From assembly GCA_051653605.1 (NCBI GenBank), contig JBOFWL010000028.1:1-64000 (forward strand): a stretch of DNA of 64,000 bases, given 5' to 3'. Source of the stretch: JBOFWL01 sp051653605 (lineage in GTDB: Bacteria > Spirochaetota > Brevinematia > Brevinematales > Brevinemataceae). The position numbers and the translations under genes were made by a program. Shown in pieces: positions 23,317 to 34,200 of this stretch. The notes beneath the pieces were generated by a model that had not been told where the DNA came from, searched no databases, and saw nothing but the letters and a program-made list of their open reading frames with translations. Each line of letters starts with the position of its first letter. Position 1 is the first letter of the stretch.

Positions 23317-24324
23317 ATGAGTGCCAATGATATTGTATTAGAAATTAAAGATTTATGTGTTGAATACACTTCCGAAAATGGTATTGTCAAGGCCGTAAAT
23401 GGCATCAACCTCACTCTACGTGCAGGGGAAACACTTGGCTTAGTTGGAGAAACAGGCGCAGGTAAAACAACCACAGCTCTTAGCATTATCAATCTTGTTG
23501 CAAGCCCTGCTGGACGTATTGTTTCTGGAAGTATCAATTTTATGGGGAAAGATATTCTCACTTCCTCAGAAACCGAGGTGCAGGCCATTAGAGGTGGGGA
23601 AATCTCTATGATTTTCCAAGATCCTATGACATCCCTAAACCCTGTTATGACTATTGGTGAACAAATTGCAGAATCCGTAAGTATTCACCAAAATGCCTCT
23701 CATGAAAAAGCAATGGAACGAGCTGGGGAAATGCTTCAACTTGTAGGAATTCCTGCTCAACGAATGAACGAATTCCCTCACCAATTTTCTGGTGGCATGA
23801 AGCAACGTGCCGTGATCGCGATGGCTTTAGCTTGTAACCCAAAACTTATTATAGCCGATGAACCTACAACAGCTTTGGATGTTACAATTCAAGCTCAGGT
23901 TCTAGAGTTAATTAAAGAACTTCAAGTAAAGCTTAACACTGCTATGATCTTAATCACCCACGATTTAGGGGTTGTTGCTCAAGTTTGTGATCATGTTGCT
24001 ATTATGTATGCTGGTGGCATCGTTGAATCTGGCACCGCTAGTGATATTTTCCATCGTACGAAACACCCCTACACAGAGGGATTATTTGGATCTATTCCTA
24101 ATCTTACAGATAATGTTCGTCGCCTTAATCCAATCGAAGGGCTAACGCCTGACCCTACCAATCTACCAACAGGGTGTTCATTTCATCCAAGGTGCCCCTA
24201 TGCTACAGAAATTTGCGCAAAACAAGCACCCAAGCAAAGCTCTATCAGCTCTGATCACTCTGTTGCATGTTTAATTTATGAAAATCTTGTGCAGGCTCAG
24301 TTGAAAGGAGTGCGTCATGGCTAA
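23317..24324 (+). CDS. oppD: Peptide ABC transporter ATPase OppD
   Basis: A 335-residue ABC ATPase on the cytoplasmic face of the Opp transporter. Walker A is G-E-T-G-A-G-K-T-T, the Q-loop is I-F-Q-D-P, the signature is F-S-G-G-M-K-Q-R and Walker B ends I-I-A-D-E-P-T-T-A-L-D; H of the H-loop is in L-I-T-H-D-L-G. The C-terminal oligopeptide domain contains C-x5-C-P with further Cys residues, as usual in OppD/F. It overlaps oppF by 8 bases. Confidence 0.95.
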   Translation: MSANDIVLEIKDLCVEYTSENGIVKAVNGINLTLRAGETLGLVGETGAGKTTTALSIINLVASPAGRIVSGSINFMGKDILTSSETEVQAIRGGEISMIFQDPMTSLNPVMTIGEQIAESVSIHQNASHEKAMERAGEMLQLVGIPAQRMNEFPHQFSGGMKQRAVIAMALACNPKLIIADEPTTALDVTIQAQVLELIKELQVKLNTAMILITHDLGVVAQVCDHVAIMYAGGIVESGTASDIFHRTKHPYTEGLFGSIPNLTDNVRRLNPIEGLTPDPTNLPTGCSFHPRCPYATEICAKQAPKQSSISSDHSVACLIYENLVQAQLKGVRHG

Positions 24325-25294
24325 AAATTTAATTGAAGTAAAAGGTCTACGTAAATATTTCCCTACCTCAAAAGGCTTGGTACAAGCTGTTGATGATATT
24401 TCATTTTCAATCCCCGAAGGTAAAACCTTAGGTGTTGTTGGTGAATCCGGCTGTGGAAAATCAACCACAGGGCGTTTGTTGATGAGGCTTATAGAACCAG
24501 ATGCAGGCTCCATTCTCTTTGATGGTGTTGATATGATGTCTTTATCCCACAAAGATATGCGTGATATGCGTCGTCATATTCAGCTTATCTTCCAAGACCC
24601 TTATGCATCTCTTAATCCTCGTATGACTGTCGAAGAAATTATTGGAGAACCCCTTCTTATTAATAAACTTGCCAAAAAAGGTGCTGATCTCAATAAAAAA
24701 GTTCTTCAAACAATGGATACCGTAGGTTTGGCTCGAAATCTTCTTCATGCCTATCCACATGAATTAGATGGTGGACGACGACAAAGAGTTGGGATTGGTC
24801 GAACATTGATTCTTAAACCTCGCTGTATCGTCTGTGACGAGCCTGTTTCATCGCTAGACGTATCTATTCAAGCGCAAATTCTTAATCTTATGCAAGATTT
24901 ACAAGAAGAATTCAAATTAACATACTTATTTATCACCCACGACCTTTCAATTGTAAAACATTTTGCCGATGAAATTATGGTTATGTATTTAGGAAAAGTT
25001 GTAGAACGTGCATCTTCTGAGCGATTGTTTTCCTCTCCTCAACATCCTTATACTCAGGCTCTACTTTCTGCAATTGCACTTCCAACCCTTGAAAAACACC
25101 CTGATCGTATTCGGCTTACTGGCGAAGTCACTTCTCCAATCAATCCACCTTCTTACTGCCGTTTCGCGCCTCGTTGCCCTAAAGTTCAGGATCGATGTTT
25201 AAAAATAATTCCTGATCTCTTGCAGATGGATAACGTTCCCGAAACGCATGAATGTGCCTGTATTTTACAGCAAAAATCATTTTTAAATAACTAA
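24317..25294 (+). CDS. oppF: Peptide ABC transporter ATPase OppF
   Basis: A 325-residue partner ATPase of OppD. Walker A is G-E-S-G-C-G-K-S-T, Q-loop I-F-Q-D-P and Walker B C-I-V-C-D-E-P-V-S-S-L-D. The ABC signature reads L-D-G-G-R-R-Q-R instead of the usual S-G-G-Q form; this variant is known in some DppF/OppF proteins. The C-terminal cysteine-containing oligopeptide domain is present (P-R-C-P-K). It starts inside the end of oppD, so the two are translationally coupled. No clear terminator follows before pyk. Confidence 0.94.
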   Translation: MAKNLIEVKGLRKYFPTSKGLVQAVDDISFSIPEGKTLGVVGESGCGKSTTGRLLMRLIEPDAGSILFDGVDMMSLSHKDMRDMRRHIQLIFQDPYASLNPRMTVEEIIGEPLLINKLAKKGADLNKKVLQTMDTVGLARNLLHAYPHELDGGRRQRVGIGRTLILKPRCIVCDEPVSSLDVSIQAQILNLMQDLQEEFKLTYLFITHDLSIVKHFADEIMVMYLGKVVERASSERLFSSPQHPYTQALLSAIALPTLEKHPDRIRLTGEVTSPINPPSYCRFAPRCPKVQDRCLKIIPDLLQMDNVPETHECACILQQKSFLNN

Positions 25295-25330
25295 TTAGTA
25301 TTAATTAATATTTTATATATAGAGGTAAAT

Positions 25331-26740
25331 GTGAAACAAACAAAAATAGTATGTACCCTTGGTCCCGCTTCTGAAAAGCTTGAGGATTTAGTTTCTCTTA
25401 TAAAAGCAGGGATGAATGTTGGTCGATTAAATTTTTCTCACGATATTCATGAGAATCAACTTAATCGAATTAAAAATGCTCGTGCTGCAGCTAAAGAAGT
25501 AGGTGTTCCCGTAGCAATTTTATTAGACACTAAGGGGCCAGAAATTCGTACTGGAAAGCTCAAAGATGGCAAAGATGTACAACTTTCTGTTGGAAACACA
25601 TTAACTATTACAACTGATGAATGTATTGGTGATGAAAATCGAATTTGTGTTAGCTATGAAGGGTTTGCGAAAGATCTATCTCCAGGTAACACCATCTTAA
25701 TTGACGATGGCTTAATCGAGCTCACCGTTACTGAAGTTTCAGGTAATGACGTCAAGGCTTTAATTCTCAACAACGGTATGTTAGGGCAAAACAAAGGTGT
25801 CAATCTTCCCAATGTTCAAGTAAATCTTCCAGCATTAGCTCCAAAAGATATTGCTGATTTAGAGTTTGGTTGTAAACACAATGTTGATTTTGTGGCTCCT
25901 TCTTTTATTCGTAAAGTATCTGACGTATTAGAGGTTAGAGCTGTTCTTGATAAATTTGGCGGAAATAATATTAAAATTATCTCAAAAATTGAAAACCAAG
26001 AAGGTCTTGACAATTTTGATTCTATTTTAGAAGTTTCCGACGGAATTATGGTTGCTCGTGGAGATCTTGGAGTTGAAATTCCAATCGCAAAAATCCCATT
26101 AGTTCAAAAAGAAATGATTCAGAAATGTAATAAAGCAGGAAAACCTGTTATTACTGCAACTCAAATGCTTGAATCGATGATTAAAAATCCTCGTCCTACT
26201 CGTGCAGAAGTAACAGACGTTGCTAATGCTATTCTTGACGGGACAGATGCAATTATGCTTTCTGGGGAAACCGCTAAAGGGTCTTATCCATCTCATGCTG
26301 TCCGTGTAATGTCGGATATTGCCTCCGAAATTGATCCATTAATAAAAGCCCCTACCGTTGAATTTTCAGAAACATGTCCTACAAATGAAGCTGTTGCAAA
26401 AGGCTGTGTTCGTGTAGCTGTTGCATGTGGTGCAAAAGCTATTGTTGTTGGAACACATTCTGGTCGTGCAGCTTGTGAAGTGCGCCGTTACTCTCCAGAG
26501 ATACCCGTATTAGCACTCGCAGACGATGAAACAACAGCGCGTCAAATGCTTTTGGTTCGAGGAATTACAGGCGAGTTAACTAACAAAAACTTAAATTATG
26601 AACAATTTGTTGAGTATGGTATTCAACGAGCAAAAGAAATGTTCAATCTAAAAACAGGTGATCTAGTTGTTGTTACATATGGTCAAAAAATTTATCAATC
26701 TGGAACAACAAACAGCATCCGTGTTCTTCCTTGTGAATAA
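25331..26740 (+). CDS. pyk: Pyruvate kinase
   Basis: A 469-residue glycolytic enzyme making pyruvate and ATP from phosphoenolpyruvate and ADP. R-L-N-F-S-H, D-T-K-G-P-E-I-R-T-G, M-V-A-R-G-D-L-G-V-E-I-P and the signature T-A-T-Q-M-L-E-S-M through A-I-M-L-S-G-E-T-A-K-G are intact. The C-terminal allosteric domain is present; the extra PEP-utiliser-like domain found in some Gram-positive enzymes is not. Translation starts at GTG after GAGG. It lies 36 bases after oppF and may be partly co-transcribed. Confidence 0.96.
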   Translation: MKQTKIVCTLGPASEKLEDLVSLIKAGMNVGRLNFSHDIHENQLNRIKNARAAAKEVGVPVAILLDTKGPEIRTGKLKDGKDVQLSVGNTLTITTDECIGDENRICVSYEGFAKDLSPGNTILIDDGLIELTVTEVSGNDVKALILNNGMLGQNKGVNLPNVQVNLPALAPKDIADLEFGCKHNVDFVAPSFIRKVSDVLEVRAVLDKFGGNNIKIISKIENQEGLDNFDSILEVSDGIMVARGDLGVEIPIAKIPLVQKEMIQKCNKAGKPVITATQMLESMIKNPRPTRAEVTDVANAILDGTDAIMLSGETAKGSYPSHAVRVMSDIASEIDPLIKAPTVEFSETCPTNEAVAKGCVRVAVACGAKAIVVGTHSGRAACEVRRYSPEIPVLALADDETTARQMLLVRGITGELTNKNLNYEQFVEYGIQRAKEMFNLKTGDLVVVTYGQKIYQSGTTNSIRVLPCE

Positions 26741-26750
26741 AAAATAAACG

Positions 26751-26786
26751 AAATAGCCACCGATTTATATTGGTGGCTATTTTTAA
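26751..26786 (+). terminator. Terminator after pyk
   Basis: An 11-bp stem (26751-26761 with 26772-26782) and 10-base loop, ending in a short T tract. Confidence 0.85.
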
Positions 26787-26804
26787 TAGATGGTGGAGTT
26801 AAAA

Positions 26805-27587
26805 ATGATATTTTATATTGGAGTGAGTGCATTAACATTATGGATTATATTTAGCCTTACATATTTTATTGCAATTAAAAATAATAAATGGGCTGTTATC
26901 GATACAACATGGGGGCTTGGATTTCCTTTAATCTCTTTTTTAGGATGGATCTTGAATGGCTTTAGTTTTCAAAGCCTTTCCTTGGTAATTCTACCTGCCA
27001 TATGGGGAATTCGACTGGCATGGCATATTGCTGTTCGAAATGCTCCTTTATCAGAAGATCCCCGTTATGCAAAAATTAAGGCAGGATATAATGGAAATTA
27101 CTCTCTAGCTTATTTTCAAGTCTTTTTATTTCAAGGATTTATCATGTTTATCATGTGTTTTCCTTTTTATTTCTATTTTCCAACCCAGAATTTCTCTATT
27201 TTAAATATTTTACCAGGACTTATAATATGTATTATTGGTCTATATTGGGAAATTACAGCCGATGCTCAATTAGCATATTTTATAAAAAATGAAAAAATAG
27301 CTCGTCCCAATCAATCTATCGATACAGGTCTATGGGCTTACTCTCGACACCCCAATTATTTTGGAGAAATCACATTCTGGGTAGGAATTTGGCTCTGTAC
27401 AGTCCCATCTTTATTTTCACAAGGTATGATACTCTTAATTATCTTGGGGCTTATTTCACCTATTCTTATTGGGTTAACGATTTCTATGCTTACAGGCCCC
27501 ATGTTAGAGGAACATATGAAAAAATATAGCAACTGGGAAGAATACTCAAAACATACACCATATATTTTTCCTTTTATAAAACGATAA
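26805..27587 (+). CDS. DUF1295 membrane protein (steroid 5-alpha-reductase-like fold)
   Basis: A 260-residue integral membrane protein with about seven hydrophobic segments. The C-terminal part has the family pattern: G-L-W-A-Y-S-R-H-P-N-Y-F-G-E, with the conserved R-H-P-N-Y that binds NADPH or S-adenosylmethionine in related reductases and ICMT-like methyltransferases, then E-E-H-M near the end. R-L-A-W-H and R-Y-A-K lie in the middle. I start at ATG 26805 because GGAG stands six bases before it; the ATG at 26790 directly follows the pyk terminator. The reaction is unknown; a lipid reductase is a family-based guess. Confidence 0.82.
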   Translation: MIFYIGVSALTLWIIFSLTYFIAIKNNKWAVIDTTWGLGFPLISFLGWILNGFSFQSLSLVILPAIWGIRLAWHIAVRNAPLSEDPRYAKIKAGYNGNYSLAYFQVFLFQGFIMFIMCFPFYFYFPTQNFSILNILPGLIICIIGLYWEITADAQLAYFIKNEKIARPNQSIDTGLWAYSRHPNYFGEITFWVGIWLCTVPSLFSQGMILLIILGLISPILIGLTISMLTGPMLEEHMKKYSNWEEYSKHTPYIFPFIKR

Positions 27588-27591
27588 GAAT

Positions 27592-27613
27592 CCCGCTTTA
27601 TGCGGGTTTTTTT
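27592..27613. terminator. Terminator between convergent genes
   Basis: CCCGC-TTTAT-GCGGG followed by TTTTTTT on the plus strand, immediately after the DUF1295 gene. It touches the stop of the minus-strand gene ending at 27612. Confidence 0.85.
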
Positions 27614-28199
27614 ATCGACTAAGTTCTTGATACATAAGTATATGAAACGCAGAACTTAAGCAATTTAATGCTTCAATTATATCAAGCCTTTCAAAAGTAT
27701 CATTATTACGAAAGGTTTGTGTAGCTATTAATTCAATTTCTCTGCTTTCTGCTCTAAGGCGATTAAGCAAAACTACAGATTTTCCATCTTTATAAGAAGG
27801 TAAAACCATTTGTTTCATTCCATAGTATTTTTGAGGATAGTGAGACCTTTCTTTAATCTCTTGAAAAGTGAGACCTAAAACTTGAGTAATCTGCACATCC
27901 TCATTTAGAACTTCAGAGCCAAGAATTTCTCTAGTAAACGAGAGTAAATTATCAAGTTGATCTACTAAAGATGGATTATCTGAAAGCATTAACTGAGATT
28001 CAATAATTTTTGTTTGAAAACTATCCAAATAGCCTCTTAGAATGATTCTAGGATGATCCTTATAAACCAGTTTATTTTCATATAAATGAGTCATTCCTGG
28101 AGGTTTTTTGTCTATCTTACAGCCACTATCTAAAATAATAAAATGATCCGGCGTTTTCCACTCTCCCCCATCACGAGGATATCCATAACGTTCAGACAT
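27612..28199 (-). CDS. EutT-like cobalamin adenosyltransferase
   Basis: A 195-residue protein that I align by memory with the C-terminal two thirds of EutT. Matching segments are K-P-P-G-M-T-H-L, D-H-P-R-I-I-L-R-G-Y-L-D-S, L-L-N-R-L-R-A-E-S-R-E-I-E and D-I-I-E-A-L-N-C-L-S-S-A. EutT transfers the adenosyl group of ATP to cob(I)alamin. The metal-binding H-x11-C-C-x2-C motif of enteric EutT is absent; one Cys remains near residue 27. GAGG precedes the ATG. No ethanolamine, propanediol or cobalamin gene is nearby, so the dependent enzyme must be elsewhere. The assignment rests on pattern recognition only. Confidence 0.7.
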   Translation of the reverse strand: MSERYGYPRDGGEWKTPDHFIILDSGCKIDKKPPGMTHLYENKLVYKDHPRIILRGYLDSFQTKIIESQLMLSDNPSLVDQLDNLLSFTREILGSEVLNEDVQITQVLGLTFQEIKERSHYPQKYYGMKQMVLPSYKDGKSVVLLNRLRAESREIELIATQTFRNNDTFERLDIIEALNCLSSAFHILMYQELSR

Positions 28200-28235
28200 A
28201 TTTTACCTCTATTTATATTAAATTTATTCAATAAT

Positions 28236-28272
28236 AAATCCCCCTCTCCTTACGAAGAGGGGGATTTACATT
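28236..28272 (-). terminator. Terminator of the giant lipoprotein gene
   Basis: A 12-bp stem (28236-28247 with 28256-28267), loop of 8. On the minus strand it is followed by a modest T-rich run. It lies about 30 bases after the stop codon at 28295. Confidence 0.75.
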
Positions 28273-28294
28273 AAAGTTTTATAACTAAGTGATA

Positions 28295-31200
28295 CTAGTA
28301 AGCTGAATCTGTTGTTCGTATAGCATTATAGGTTTTACCAGCACCTTTCCATGATCCAAGAACTGCATGGTTAGTAAGATCTCCCAAAGTTCGCCCAATA
28401 CGAATGTATTTATTATCCGTAATACGGTCGGTTCGTCCAGACCACCCACCTCCAGTTGCTGTTGATGTTTTATGACGAATACGAAGCAATGAACCACTGA
28501 GAGACCCAAACCCAGTAAGTACACCTACACGAGTTCCATCAGTGCTAAAATCAGTATCACCGGTAACATCAGAATAAACTCCGTCTGTAGATCGAGATAC
28601 GGTCCCTTCTGTATGTTCTCTAAAGACTTCTTTATATTGATATCTGGTAAGACTGAAGTCTCCCACATCTGTTGGCTTTTCAGAAGTTTTCCAGATACGC
28701 ACTGATAGGGCATTGGCATCCGATAGAGCGCCATCAACATAAATGGTATAGTCACTTGTGGGATCTTCTGCAACAAATTTTCCTACCCATGCTGTTTTAT
28801 CTGTAGCTGTAGGTATTTCAAAGGCTCTTAATGTTACACGACTATCATATCTGTTTATCCGTAAAGCAGCTACGTTATAGTAGGAGGTTGCATTCATATT
28901 TGCTTTAGCTTCTTCTATCGAATTACCCCATACAAATTTAGCTGTATGCGTATTAGCACCTTCACCTATCTTAATTGCCATATAACGGTTGGATAGCTGC
29001 CAGCCATCTGCAATATTTTGGTTAGTAAGAGTTTCCCAATGTGTTGAAGCTAGCGCACCACCATCTACACCATATCCGCCTGTTCCAAGATTTCGTCCAT
29101 AGTAGAAACGAACAACACCTTCGGTACCGGCACTATTGGCTTCAAGAGTTCTCACAAGGAATTTAGCACGATTTGCTTGAATAGTAAATGCTCCTGAAAT
29201 ATTAGCACGCCCTATAATAGTATCCAAGGAACTTGCTGTACCAAGCTTTGAAAGAGCAACGTTGATATTAATGTTATAAGGGTCTCCAAGCCCGTTACCA
29301 TTTCCTTCTCCAGAGTTAAAGTCGTAGCTAATACCATAATATTCTCGTGATGTTGGCCCAACAAATATAGGTGCAAAGTTGCTATAAACATCTTGTTTCC
29401 AACCACTGGTTACAGGAATACTGGAACCGTTCGCCTGAATTTGGCGTGCAGCATTAGTTAGCAGAGCTTCGTTGGCATTAGCATGAAGTGCAGGGATGAA
29501 GTATGGATCTAGGAACTCTTGAATACGTCGCAAGCGAATTGCATCTACTGCCGTATCCGAGAATCCAATAAACATACTATCATACAAGTCTCTATACTTA
29601 ACTCCTGTTGTTCCACCATTTAAGTTATCTGGAGGGAAGACAACTTGCAATGAAGCAGTTTGTTGTGCCCCTGTGGCTGCTGTAGCCCGTGTAATATGTT
29701 GGTTATGCCCAAATTTCATTGATACAAAACCTGATTTAGTATTCGCAGAGCTTTCCATCGCTGTTATCGTTACTGCCGCAGTATTAACCCCTGCAGTAAC
29801 TTGACCTGCTGAATTTATTGTTATGTTGGCAAAGGTGTTTGTTCCAGAACTTAACTGACCAATAGCTCGGCGGTAGAATATACCTCTATCGCCAGCAGAT
29901 AGATTATCCGCAGCCGTATAGCCTGAACCAGGGTCTGTTGTCATTACAGGATTAAGGTTAGTAAGCCATACTGAGTACAAGTAGGCATTAGTTATTCCAC
30001 CACTAACAATACGTAGGATCATCATCTTACGATCATTATCCAAGAGATATTCCGTTGTATCTGTCTTACGGTAGAGATAGTTAGTGAAATCTGTTGACTC
30101 ATACAATTTACTCCAGTGTCCTTCAAAAATGGTAGAGAATAATTGGAAGTTTGTTTGAGGAATTGCCATATTTGCTGGATTAGGTGTAGCAGCTGTAGGT
30201 AAGGAGTATGTAGTTCCATTTATGTTACCACCAGTAAACAATCTCTTTACGGTATTTGTCCATCCACCAAAAAGATCTGTATTATTAGCTAAAAGTGGCA
30301 AGCCTGCATTTGTAGTATCAGCTAAGAACATCTTTATATCAAGTTTAGAAAGAGGAGCATTACTTGTATTTGCTTTTCTACGAATAAATAGATATTTATT
30401 CGCAAAGTTAAAGTCGTCTGTTCCTGTTGATTTCAAGAGAACCACTGCATAAAGGTCTGATGTATCATTAAGAGTAGTGGCTGTTGAAAGTTTAGCAAAA
30501 TCCTTAACAACTACAGCTTGATATATTCCTGATGCCGATATCGAGCCTCCCGAAACTCTGGTCACAAGAACTGTAGAAGCATTTTTATTGAAGGACCATT
30601 CTGTATTATTTTGAGGGTCGTAACCTCTATAGTAGTTGAGAGACGTAATAGGACCAGCTGATTCAAGATCTCCCAAGACAACAGATGTATTAACAACACT
30701 TCGAATAAAGTCATGGTCTGGAACAGTTGTAATAGCTTTTACCTGATTATGAACAGTAGTTAGAGCTGTCGCTGTAGAGTTAGTAACAACAATAACGATA
30801 AGCCCTGCGTTTCCTTCTAGCCCAACAGAACCATCTGTAGTATTTGTTGTCAACATCTTAATACCTAAGTATACAGGAGTATCTCCCAAACGAAGGGCAC
30901 TGATAACAGCTCTTGTTCTCATGTTTGTACCAGCATCTGTCATAACAAGGTGATCTGTTAAATGTTCTTCAGACGTTGCTCCACCCAAAAGATATCGAAC
31001 AGGTGATGTTCCTGGCTCTTGAATAGTAATGGCAGGAGGGATCACAGTATCATCGGCAGAGTAAATTGTTGTGTTATTTGGATCATATACTTGTGAAGGT
31101 TTCAAGTTAGGATTTGATGCACTGAACTCGCCAGATTTAGATACAATGCGTTTAGATGGATGTACAAATCTAGATAAGATACCAGCATCGGCTGTTAAAT

Positions 31201-34200
31201 TATTTTTAAGCACAAAGTTAAAGTATGTTGGGGACTGCCAAGTAATAACGCCTGATCCATCCTTAGTTGCCTGATAAGTTGTTTGCGCTTGATCATCACC
31301 CGCAGCAGAACCTGGAGTTGAAGAAAGCGACACGGCATTAGTTAGGAAGACCCAGTTTGTATTAAAGTTAGTAACAACTGTTGTGGTTCCTGTGTAAGTT
31401 ACGGCACGAGTTAAACTTGCTGGCGCAGATATCAAGCGAAGTTGCTCAGATTGGAAGACAGGAGGAGTTGACGAATCATGATCTAATCGAACAGCAACTA
31501 GACGTCCAGCAAAAGGCCCGAATCCGCTAAGAGCAAATATTCCTCTAAATGAATCTGTAACTCCAGCACTATAAACAGGAGATATTCCATACGTAGCTTG
31601 AGTTTGATCAACAACCCCAGCATTATTTGAACGAATTGTAACAGTAACCGAAGGATTGTTTTTATCAGTTGCAAATATCCAGTTTGTATAGTTATCTACC
31701 TCAAGTTGAACGGGAACACGGTTGCTATAAAGTGCATTTGTTTGGGCAAGAGTTGAAGAAGCAGTTAATGTTCTTACTACTGTAGGATCAACATCTGCAT
31801 TACCAATGTATTCAAGGGCATTAGCAATATTTGTTAATACACGACGGTTAAGTCCAAAGTCAGGAGCAAGGTTAGGAGACGTGACCGTTCCAAGGTTTTG
31901 TAATGCTTCTGCAGCAGTGCTTCCATTGGTAATCCGTGCACGCCACAACTCAGAACCGTTTCCAGCACGGATAATCCAATATTTATTAGAGACAACAGAA
32001 TTTACCAAGGCTGTATTATAAGTAATACCACCAGATGTATAGTCTGCAAAGGCACCACCCGCTGTTGATTGCAATGCTTGTCCTCCATAAATTTGGAAAA
32101 CAAATGTATTTTCATCCACAATACGAACAGGACGAATCCAGTAATTTAATCTACGACTAGTTGGCATCGTTTCAAGTGATGTACCGACAATGTCTAGAGA
32201 GCTAAGCCCAACATGCATACTAGGTACACCCATGTTTGCTCCACCCCATCCATGAGCACCATTTCCTGTTCCTACATTATATTGTAAGAACAATTGAGGT
32301 ACTCCAGTAGCACCATTAAAAGTATTTGTGGTTCTATCACCTAGGGGGGTTGTCATATAGTTATTAGCATTCTGAGCAAGAACACTTAAATAGTAGCCAA
32401 TAGCGTGGCGATCCAAGGATGCAGTGTAAGCAGCAACACCATAAGGGTCGATTGCACCAGCTCCTCCTGTGAAGGAAGAGAACGCATCCACTGCTGAAGT
32501 TTCTGAAAGGCCTAAGTACATTGTTTCTCTAGAAATTGCCTGCCAAGAGGCATCTACAGAGGGATTGGCAGCATTTACAAGTTTGGATGTTCTGATTGCA
32601 ATATATCGATCGGGGACTTCTGTTCCTGGATTAGAGCCTGCAATTCCAGATGGAGCCTCTGCTGCACTTGTTGTGTATCTACCAGATGTAAGCTTAAGAA
32701 CAATTTGTCTATTATTATTACTTAAGTGTGCTCCTGCTGTAGTTGCTAAAGTATGAACCATATCAACACGATATCGGACTGTCTGACGGGAAGTCGTTCC
32801 AGTATATCCACTTGAATTAACAGGCGTTGAAACAGTTTCTAACCAGATTATTCTGTTATCGAGGTCATTTTGTGTCATTTTAACTAAGGTTGTATTGCTT
32901 GGATCAAATTGGTAGTTATTTGTTGACACAGAAGATTGCATGAAAGCCCAAGTAGATGGTAGCATTGTTGCATTATCTGGGTTGTTAATAGCAAGGAAAG
33001 TGTTAAGTGGAGTTAAGTCAAGGGTTGTATATGGTGTTAAAACCGTATACAGAGCTGCTGATGAGGCATCACTCATAAGGTTTGTGGCTTCTCTTAAGGT
33101 AGAAGCATTTGTTAAGAATACAGAGTAAGCACCTTCAATAGCTGTATCTCTAGGAGTACCGTGATAAATAATACTTACATATTTATTATGTAAGAATCCT
33201 CTTGTTCCAGAGTTTTCATCAGAACGAAGAAGCACAACACCTTGACCACGAGCAACAGGAGTTCCTGATGGAGCATTTAGTGTCATAACAGGTATAACAC
33301 GGTAGGCTTCAGAGCTATTATTGGCTTTTTCAGTTGAAGAAATTGGATCTTCATACCGACCACCACCAGGAGCAGTATAAGTAATAGTCATCAATTTTGT
33401 TGTATTATTATAATTCCACGTAGCGTTAGAGGAAGACATATAGACACGATCTCCGTCTAAGGACGAGAATATTCCTGCTTGATCTGCACTAAGTAAAGAG
33501 ATAAAGTCATTACCATTAAGTGAGTCGTTTACACCACCAGGCACACGTGCTATGTCATTAGAGTATCGTAATGTAATAGGAAGTAATGCTTCAAGAGCGG
33601 CTGTATCAGTTACGTCTATAGCACTCATTTCTGAAACAATGGCAGCAGTTGTATTGGGGATAGTTCGTTCGACGCCAGCAGCATTAGTAACAACGGTGCC
33701 ACCAATAACCATTGAGAATACGGCACCATCAATGGTTCCATATTGTGCTGAATGTCGACGGATACCAACAACTTTTCCATGTAGAGCAGATCCGGCGTTA
33801 TCTAAAATAACCACAACATCGTTAGAACGTCTAGATACTGGGGTTGTTGGGGTGAGGAAGTTTTCTGCAACCTCTATTCGATATCTAACTTGTGAAGGCA
33901 CATTTGATTGGATAGAAACAACAGTAACATAAGGAATATCTGTGGCATCTTGGTGGAAAACAAAGTTTGTATGGTTTCCAATGTCGATAACGTTAGATTC
34001 TGCTCCAGTAGCTGTAACTAAACGAGCATAATAATCACTACTGTTAGTTCCATCACCAGTAATTGTTTGGTCTCCTGTTGTTTGGAATAATCCTAAACGA
34101 GCAGGATCGACACTGTTAATAAGAGCAGATGGTTTAGTTAAACGTGCTCGAGCGATTAAGTTCCAGCTTTTTCTAGTTCTCATAGCTTCAAGAGCTGCTT

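Noticed and set aside
24780..24800. OppF signature L-D-G-G-R as a defect
   Set aside because: This variant of the ABC signature is known in functional OppF/DppF proteins, and the Walker motifs are intact.
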